Source: Volvox africanus (taxonomy: Eukaryota; Chlorophyta; Chlorophyceae; Chlamydomonadales; Volvocaceae). From it: DNA of 64,000 nt. The first letter of the stretch is position 1. The number at the start of each line of letters is the position of its first letter. A model generated the notes under the pieces. The model saw only the letters and a list, made by a program, of their open reading frames with translations, was not told where the DNA came from and did not search any database. The position numbers and the translations under genes were made by a program. The stretch covers positions 1,599,001-1,663,000 of the forward strand of contig BSDZ01000004.1 in assembly GCA_030268105.1 (NCBI GenBank), written 5' to 3'. Below are positions 48,201-64,000 of the stretch, piece after piece.

Positions 48201-50245
48201 AGCCCCAGATAATCATTTGCATAGTAACTTACTCCTTTTGGTCTCTCTGGGGGTTACAAAGGTATTAATACCTGAGGCAGCGCGCATAAGCACAGTCCAG
48301 GATATGCGTTCCTTGGTGCTACGTTTCTTCTCCTGCTCTACACTGACTTCACCTATTGACATACTGCCAGATTATTTATTGCTTAGGGTGTTGTGTGCTG
48401 CTGACGAGATTAGACTGCAGCTGATGGCTGGGTGGGCGTAGCGCCTGTGTAGAGCCGCTAAGGCATATGGGAGTTCCCCGGGGCATCCTCAGCTGCCTGG
48501 GTGGGCTGGGATCAAACCGCGTGCACTTGAAATTGCGTTGGCCCCCATACGAGGAGCCTTCATCTATCCAATCCCTGATGCGGCGGGTGATGCATATCAC
48601 CTATATGTGTCCTTATTGCATACGCATTACGATTGGTGTGGGTTGATCAGCTTAGGGCTTGAGTGTCCATAACATTACCACTTAGAGCAGGGTCTTATAG
48701 AAATTTCATGAATCTATATTCCGGCATCTTTGCACACGGTTGCACAGGTCACGTAGCTCTGGGAAATTCGGATTCGTCCCCTTACTGGACTGATGGAATA
48801 CAGGCCTGAAACAAACTTTGCTTCCAGGTATGGTGGAAAGTGATATACGGCTAGTAAAGGTAATCTGCTTGGAATGCTTTACAATGCTCTCAGACATTAA
48901 TGAAGTCTTTGGTTGTAATGAAGGACTGGGAAGTGGGAACATCGCGTGGTGGAAATCAATCGTGTTTTAAAGCGTGCATGTTTTCATCGTCAGTATAGTG
49001 TACTGTGCTCTCGTGTGTCTGGACTTAGGAACTTAGTTGTCAGGGCATGGCATCCGGGAGCATCCGGACATCATCCACGTGTTTAAGATAATCAAATTTT
49101 CAAAGCGTTGCGTACCATCCCTGCCTGTAACATGTGTAATATTCAATACTCAATATTCATGACACAGTCCACGAGCAATCAAGTCCTTCCAAAAGTTCGT
49201 CAAGCACATTATATGAACGGGGGTGTTTTTGCGATGTCATTCATATATATGATCCTGAGCTGCATTCATGTAACTGCGGAAGGCTCTGCTGCCTGCCACC
49301 CATTCTGGTGCGTTGGCAGGCAGGCAAGGGAAGGTGCGCTGGGGCAACCCGTGGCACAGCGTGCCCGTGAGCGAGGGGCTCTGCCCCACGGAATTCCATG
49401 ACTGTGGCTACTGTACAATCAACATACAACATCTCGAGGGACACATACCAGGGGTTCATCCATATGTTTTCAATGTAGTTATACAACCTCCGCCATGACA
49501 AAGCATCCAAAAATAGTCACAAAAATGGGAACATCTCATTCAATCCATTCAAGAGCCCTTGTCATTAGAAGTTATCATTTGCCACACCGAAGAGCCCCTC
49601 CCGATACTGGTACTAGCAAGCATAGAGAGGAGTCAGAATTCCTTGGGGTGATCCATTGATGGACTCCTTCACCTTTCCCAGCCCCGGAACACCCGATATT
49701 GTATTTATTGTGTAGCCAAAATCATGGCACTATGAAACCTTTCCACAGCCCTGGCTCCTCATATCCCAGGGATCGCTGGATGTCATCAAAACCTCAGCCT
49801 CCAGCGAATCTCTCCAGACAGCCTGGCAGCACCGGAACGACCACTTCAATTCACGAGTTGCAAATTAACCAGACACCCCATCCAGCCCCGGCTCAATTTA
49901 CCACATGAGACGACCTGTCCACCAGTCACTGTACTCTGATTGGTCGCTCTACAGTGGCTGGGCGCATTGGAAGTTTGGTCTTTTAAGTAACGCTTCAGCC
50001 ACCAACAAAATTTGCTGTGTTTTACCCTCATTCGCCTCGTCCCACCTGCGTCTGTTAATCCCCCCCCCAAACCTCCGCCCTCTCCTACGCGCCTCGCACT
50101 TGGAACTATCTGCATTACTATCATAACCATCTCGGCGTATAAGCTGGCACCAGAAAATCCTATCAAGTACGACTCTTCCCTACAGCCGTTCCTTTTCCTG
50201 ACCCGGGTGACTGGCAGGTGTCACAGTGACCAGTGACCAATGACA
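48201..50245. other. Intergenic between convergent genes; no gene recognised
   Basis: This holds the 3' UTRs of ARL16 (plus) and of the methyltransferase-like gene (minus, stop at 50246). Plus-strand TGTAA at 48914-48918 is a likely ARL16 signal, with others at 49126 and 49135. No exon was seen. Confidence 0.45.
48914..48918 (+). terminator. TGTAA poly(A) signal, candidate for ARL16
   Basis: First plus-strand TGTAA behind the ARL16 stop at 48200, about 710 bases downstream. Confidence 0.35.
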
Positions 50246-51194
50246 TCATGGTGCCCGGTAGATGTACACTGCCAACCCGTCCGTGCGGTCTGCTCGCAGC
50301 AGTTGCTGCTCCCAGCCGGGTACCACCACTGGGAAGTAGAAGGATGCCACGCGCGTGCCCGGCCGTAGCGATGACTGCACCGCGCGGAGTAGACGGGAAT
50401 TGCCATGGTCGGATAGATACCTGCCAGATGGTCCAACGTGTTTGCGAGGGTGAATATGGCATAGGCTAACATAGCAGGTGGGGTAACGGGAGGAAGGGAC
50501 GAAACACAGGCAGTTGTGCTTCCACAAGATTGAGCACTGGTTAGTTGCATGATTTGATTTCCGCATGAGTTAACTGTCTCCGTGCTTTGCCGTTCCCCAT
50601 CTCCTCGTGAACTTACAGTGCAATCACTGTCGCTTCACTGACGTCTGCCGAGGCAGCATCCGCTCGCACCACCTGCACTAGCGATTCGAGCCCTGATGCC
50701 CGTGCTGCCGCTGCCGCATCACGCGCCAGGTCAGGATCTAGCTCGTAGCCCACACAGCGCGCCCCACGGCGTGCAGCCGCCAGCAATACACGGCCGTCAC
50801 CACAGCCCAGGTCATACAAACAGTCGCCGGGACCCACCTCTGTCAGGTTCAACACGCGCGAGATCACCTGCTCCGAAACCAGCCGTGCGAAAAGGAGAAA
50901 CGGATGCGTACAAGTGGTATTTGTTGCCAAGGGCATGTGAGGTGATTTCGAAGATGACGAAAGGAGTTAGGATAGTGCAGAGAAACACGCACATTGAGGT
51001 AAGAAAAGGACTTATCGACAGGCAGTGGAGTTCAGCAACAACAGGGAGTGATGGCGCACGGCAAGGATACTTACCGCGTCCGGTGTGGGATAAAAGGGCG
51101 CAACATACGGGGTGTACGGCATCATACAACGTAGCCAGGTCCGCATCTCAAAAAGGATGCTTGCCACGGGGCCTTTGTCCATCACTGATGGCAT
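50246..51194 (-). CDS. FAM173/ATPSCKMT-like protein lysine methyltransferase
   Basis: Three exons, 51194-51075, 50867-50617 and 50420-50246, in phase, give 181 residues from the ATG at 51194. Signatures in order: PFYPTPDAVISRVLNL, the SAM-binding motif I LYDLGCGDGRVLLAAARRG, the acidic strand end GYELDPDLARDAAAAAR, VVRADAASADVSEATVIALY, LSDHGNSRLLRAVQSSLRPG and a final GLAVYIYRAP. The DLGCGDGR and YELD blocks with the short C-terminal sheet fit the FAM173 family, whose human members methylate a lysine in the ATP synthase c ring or the adenine nucleotide carrier. The mitochondrial location and target are inferred from the family only. Family members usually have a longer N-terminus, so a further 5' exon may exist upstream of 51194. 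Confidence 0.78.
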
Positions 51195-51970
51195 GGTTGC
51201 TGATACTGAGAATGATACCGTAGGTTGTGCGTCAAAGGGGAGGTGGCACAGGACTGGCACGCTGGGCCTTACCGGCCACAGAGTTTGGCTGACCCGTGGA
51301 GCAATTCGTTAGTCGATGGGGCCTCGAGTGCTTCTAATTTCTCCGGCAGCTGAGCCGCCGGCTGCCAGCGATTGCAGGGCTGCTAGGGTTCAAAAGAGAT
51401 GAATGGGTACCGATCGAGCATGGACGCCTTGCTGGATGGCAGGCAATGGGATGGATGGTGAAATTACTACGCTAGCGGAAATAATGGCCCGCAGAACCCA
51501 ATGCGACCGGTACGGACGGGTTTATTCGTGACAGGGGGAACACCTAACCAGACGGTTAGGGGAACAAAGAGGAGAAAGAGTGCATTGCAGTAAATGGTGT
51601 GTCTCCCAGTGCCCTCTCCGCGGCGTACACAAGCCCAAGAATGCTGCGTTGATGCTTGGTCAGCAGCTGTGGCGGCTGTGGTGTTCACCAGGGTCCCAAA
51701 AGTGAAATCAGCTTGAAGCAACCCAGGAAGCAGGGTACTGTAAGTGAAGACAAATATTAATTGCATGTGCCTGGCGTTCTGTAAACCGGCTCAGGCAGAG
51801 TTTCTGTCGTGTCTGCCGTACGGGTAATGGAAAATTTGCTTTCCTTTCCACTCGTCTATGCCTCTTATTCTTACGCGCTGTGCAATGCTTACATCATCAT
51901 TTACCTTGTTCATTTCTCTTGGTCGGTCAAGCGAAGTTGCTCTGTGGATTGGACTGCGCTGGGCGGGAGG
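51195..51970. promoter_or_regulatory. Divergent intergenic region between the methyltransferase and U2SURP
   Basis: About 780 bases separate the two divergent ATGs. The region should hold both promoters and 5' UTRs and possibly an unplaced first exon of the minus-strand gene. No motif was identified. Confidence 0.35.
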
Positions 51971-60189
<8,219 letters not shown>

Positions 60190-61437
60190 TCTCCTGGAGG
60201 CTTAGAAGCAGGCTAATGGTGTGGTGGGATAGAGGCGTCGCCAGCTGGCGTTGGGTGTATAAATAGACATTGTGCTAAAATGGCACGGTTCTATAGGGCG
60301 AAGCCATTGGCACATGCAGCTCCCAGTGCAGCATTCGAGGCCTCTGTACCCTCCCCTCCGTGGTGCGAATCCCGATTTGGACAGGAACTGCCAGTGTCAC
60401 TCTACGGCAGTGTCGACTTGTGGTATTGTGGTTTTTGATCTTCCCTTACCTTCTGTTGTAACCTAACCAGAAAGACGTCGTCTGATTTTTTTTGCTATTT
60501 AGGAAGCCTGCGCCTAGGCAAATGACATCAGATAGCGCGGGCTAACCTAAATAAATAACAAATATAGACCCCCCTTATTTATATTATATGTAATGTCAGA
60601 TAGCGCGGGCGTAAATGTCCCCCAAACCAGAGCTCTATACTTCCATTTCAGCGTTCTTGATTCAATTTGCGTAACAAGCGATGACCCGCATTAATTTTTG
60701 CTACCACCATCAAACATGATGTATTTTTATCTAGCCTGTGAAGAATACCCGGTTTAATTTCCCCTCCCTCATCTGAAAATTTATAGTGCGGGCCTTATCG
60801 AAGTTCCCGAAACAGAAGTTCAGCATCCGAACCCTGTCTGCTGGCAGAAAATTAAATCGGAAATCCGAAATATGAACGAAAGAGGCCCGACGGGCCGCCC
60901 AAAGACCCTCGCCGGTCACCGTCTTGGTCATCGATAGGCAAGCCGTCAGGAAATAAACCGGATTTTGATATTTTTAATGGCTGCTGATGTATTAGTACCT
61001 GCAATATTTTTAGCAGGGGCTGAAAGGTTAGCTGCTGTGAACTTTCGGGGCGGCAACCAAGCTATGATGCAGCAGAGCAGTTTGCTCTGTCTATGCAGTT
61101 TCCAGGAAAGGGAGTATGTGACCATTACGTAAGCGACCCTTTTAGCTATGGTCTTTCAGAACATCTCATAGTTCTTATGTCACAAGACAATAATACATAC
61201 CGAATCTAACCTGTGTCGTCAAATTTAAGCAACACAGTCACACCACGTAAACTAGGTTTCCCTACATCGCGAGGGATTGAGCTCAAACATAACCTGGGAG
61301 AGTTATGTATGCAGCAAGGAAGCACAAGATTGCCTCGGATCATCCAGATATCAGGGCAATGCCGTTCGTGGAAGGATAGAAATTTTTGAGAAGGCCTATG
61401 CGAGCTCCTACGACGGTGTCCCAGTTATAACACCAAA
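60190..61437. other. U2SURP 3' UTR and intergenic region
   Basis: The 3' UTR probably ends near the TGTAA at 60457. Further on, CAGATAGCGCGGGC occurs twice about 70 bases apart (near 60528 and 60597). A minus-strand frame at 60931-60731 (MTKTVTGEGLWAARRA) has no support. The promoter of the channel gene should lie at the right end. Confidence 0.45.
60457..60461 (+). terminator. TGTAA poly(A) signal for U2SURP
   Basis: TGTAA 268 bases past the U2SURP stop, a typical algal spacing. Confidence 0.6.
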
Positions 61438-64000
61438 ATGTTGTCACAATGTCCAAGCTCTGGGCGTTTGCAGAGCCAACAGGACGGAGGCGAAAGTGTC
61501 AGCCGAGAATTGCAGAATGGTGGCTTCACGGCGGAAGGGAACCCCGAGGGTGCAGCCGAAAATTCGCTCCAGAAATATTCCTTGAAGTTGGGAGATTATG
61601 GGGCGAACGAACCGACTCGCATAGCTGATGGCTTGTGCGGCTTGTTCCGTCGCTCCATACCGCAACCCCAGCAGCCGCAAGCGCAACTCCAGAAGACTTA
61701 CAGCCAGTACAACTTGACACAATTGAGCAATGTGCTAGTGGATGAGTCTTGGCGCAAGAAATGTAAGCCGCCACCAACCCCTGCTTATGAAGAGTCGCCA
61801 GTATGGCTTGAGTGGTCAGGGCCGCGACTGCTTACTTCTCTGGAAACCCCCTTCCTTATGCACTGCTATATTTTCAACCCCCGCGGATCCAACGTGCACT
61901 CATAAATTCCGAACCTCTTGGTCTGCCACCCAGTGGACAGCACGTATGGTCTCCTAGCGCGGCGCATACAGGTGCCGCCGAGCGTCTGGGAGCAGCTGTG
62001 CAAGGAGTACAGCAAACAATCTCCCATGGGTGATCGCGTGAAATCTAAAATGCCGTACCCCAGGTGCGCGTATTGGAGATGTCCGTGGGCTGGCCGGTGT
62101 GCTGCGAATGGGTGTGCGTGGCAGCGGTCATTGTCTGTTTGGTAGTCCTGGGATGCACGCACGTAATGTGCATGTTAAAAGGTCTCTGTGGAGATAACTG
62201 GCAAGAATCTCTCCGTGTTGCAGCTTCGAGCCCTGGTGAACGGCCTCGGAAAGCCATGGGGGCCAGAACCGGTCGCTCCTTCCCGGAACAGGTGCTTTCT
62301 ACATGCCATGCGAGCCATGCCGCGGCGCTGTGCCGCTATGTAGCGTCGCGTTCAAGGATATGGTTGCCACACGGCACATGTCCCTCACCCTGCCCTCCTC
62401 GCCTCCTACCCAATTTTGCTTGCCCATGTTCGCGAAACGTGTCTCGCCCCATATATCGCTTCCCGGGTACCAGTTCTGTTGTACTCCCGACGTGCCCCCT
62501 CTACCCCCAACCCTACGGCCCAGCTCCATCTTCGGGCTGCCGGTAATGCACCCATACTCGCCACTAGCAGTAGGATGGCGCTGCGCAATGCTGCTCTTCG
62601 ATTTATCTTTCACCGCGTTTTTGGTGCCGCTCAATGTGGGCTTCTGCTTCACATCTTACGGCGATCTGCGGCGACGCTGCACCCGGTCCGACCTGGCGGG
62701 AGGTGAGGCTGGACGGACGAAGTCAACTGAGTCAGGGAGGAAAGAGCAGGCCGAGTGGGGTGATACTGCTTGTGTGCGGATGCACTGCAACGGCCAATAC
62801 CCCGTTGTGGGCTCTGCTTCCATGTTCATGGTATCACAGAAATGCTCTGGGGCCGCTACCCGGGAAATAGGCGACAGCATTGGTGAGGTCCAGCGGAGCC
62901 TTGGGTGCCTGTGTGGGTGAATGCTTGAATGTGTGGAGTGTGTGAAATCTGTGCCATGCCTGCGTGGGTAATATGGCCTCGGGTAACATGGCCATGGGTC
63001 TGGCCCCGAGGTCCTGATTTGAAGTTGCGTAGTTGGTGGTTGGCACCCCATCGTGCAATGTCTGCCTTCCCGCTGCTAAAGATCGGAAGGAGATTTACCC
63101 TAACTTGTTTACCCGGGGTGCCGCGCCTCACCTCACAAGGCATTGTCTACGTCATCAACTGGATTGTGGGATTCCACATGGGGGTACTGGCGATCGACGG
63201 GACACGCAGGCTGGTCGTGCGGAACGGCATATCCGTGGCGAAGTTATACGTCCAGCACGGCAAATTCATTATAGACGCATTGGCCGCTGCACCTTTCTTC
63301 GTGCTGGTGAGTGGCTCGGCGGCTTGGTCGTTGTAGGTACTGCGTAAGGGACCACCGTGGGATGTTTTATTTCCTCGTGCAAATCCTTTTCGCTTCACGC
63401 GGTGCTGTGATGTGATTGTTAATCATCAGGTAGTGCCGGGGGCCCAGTAGATGCTGTTACTAAGGCATGCAGGTGTTGGCTGGTATAATTCCAGTGGGTT
63501 GCTTTTTCTGCATTCGGTCAGGTTTGGGCCATCGCAACTCGGCGGGACGTGGTGAGCCACGGCTGGGGGATGTGGAGTCTGCTATCACTGCTGCGGCTGG
63601 CGCGCCTACTTCGGCTGTTCAAAACCGTGGAGGCAGGTGGCAGGTTTCGTGGATGGAGGGAAGGAATTGGGTATGTGGGTATGGTGAAGCACAGCTGCAC
63701 GGGTATAGCAGAAATCCATGATTCATGTGTTTGCGTCTTCCTCGCGCAGCCCAGTTGTTTAATGCTGGGCCACCTGGCTCGCAGAAACTGACCTCTTTCC
63801 GAACTGGTGGTCCTCACAGGTGGTTTATAAGGACTCTCTTAACGGGTCCTACCATTTGTCCTGGATTTCGGAGCGCATATCCGTACCCCGCATGTTCCTC
63901 GTCATCTTAGGATATCAGGTGAGGTGGGGCGTCGTTCCTTTGCGATTGCATTTGCGGTGGTGCGCTGTATGTAGGGTATCATGGGTACGGGTGCGGGTAC
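61438..64000 (+). CDS. Voltage-sensor cation channel of the CNG/HCN/EAG group, 5' part (runs off the window)
   Basis: Six exons are visible: 61438-61762, 61934-62063, 62524-62702, 63140-63306, 63522-63632 and 63820-63918. They are in phase and give the first 337 residues. After a Gln-rich N-terminus come LPVMHPYSPLAVGWR and S1 (LFDLSFTAFLVPLNVGF), S2 (GIVYVINWIVGFHMGVLAID) with the post-S2 block (LVVRNGISVAKLYVQHGKFI), S3 (IDALAAAPFFVL), S4 with spaced arginines (LLRLARLLRLFKTVE) and the start of S5 (RMFLVILGYQ). The S2-S3 pattern and S4 are those of six-transmembrane channels with a cyclic-nucleotide-binding domain. The pore and that domain would lie beyond 64000. One intron (63633-63819) must start with GC instead of GT to keep frame. 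The true start could be further upstream. Confidence 0.8.

Noticed and set aside
60731..60931. Minus-strand 66-codon frame
   Set aside because: Isolated, in an intergenic region, with no homology signal I recognise.

Overview
The window is nuclear DNA from a chlorophycean green alga of the Chlamydomonas/Volvox type. Four things point there. The protein genes are split by many short GT-AG introns. Codons in clear exons prefer G or C in the third position. TGTAA poly(A) signals sit behind several stop codons. The gene set also fits: a chlorophyll a/b protein of the algal LHCII type, a plant-type RRC1/SR140 splicing factor, an ARL16 cilium-associated GTPase and a CNG/HCN-like channel. The species cannot be fixed from sequence alone. 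A volvocine alga with less extreme GC than C. reinhardtii is a reasonable guess. No bacterial operons, CRISPR arrays, rRNA or tRNA genes were seen. Exon models were built by hand from splice sites, reading-frame phase and protein pattern. For each full model the exon lengths add up to an open frame.

Layout: 1-3.5 kb holds a coding-like remnant and a two-exon unknown gene (minus). 3.5-6.5 kb is a six-exon gene (minus) for an organelle-targeted protein with an ATC-hydrolase-like domain. 7.7-11.0 kb is an unknown eight-exon gene (minus) whose third exon is broken by a perfect hairpin insertion. 11.3-14.2 kb is a SAM-dependent methyltransferase (plus, divergent from the previous gene). 14.7-15.2 kb is QCR8 of mitochondrial complex III. 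16.5-18.0 kb is a decayed gene held between two inverted repeats. 19.1-21.1 kb is an LHCII gene with nine exons (minus). 22.8-30.9 kb is a large single-pass membrane protein plus an adjoining low-complexity gene (minus). 34.7-35.3 kb is the 3' part of a Cys-rich plastid-type protein. 35.8-43.0 kb is a TMEM185-like multispan membrane protein with a C-terminal RING finger. 46.1-48.2 kb is ARL16. 50.2-51.2 kb is a FAM173-like methyltransferase (minus), divergent from the 19-exon U2SURP/SR140 gene at 52.0-60.2 kb. From 61.4 kb to the window edge lies the 5' half of a voltage-sensor ion channel.

The genes do not form one pathway; this is an ordinary gene-dense algal chromosome segment. The items most worth a second look are the 164-bp foldback insertion that destroys an otherwise in-phase exon (10.08-10.24 kb), the inverted-repeat-bounded gene relic (16.5-18.0 kb), and the uncertain one-gene-or-two structure around 24.7 kb.
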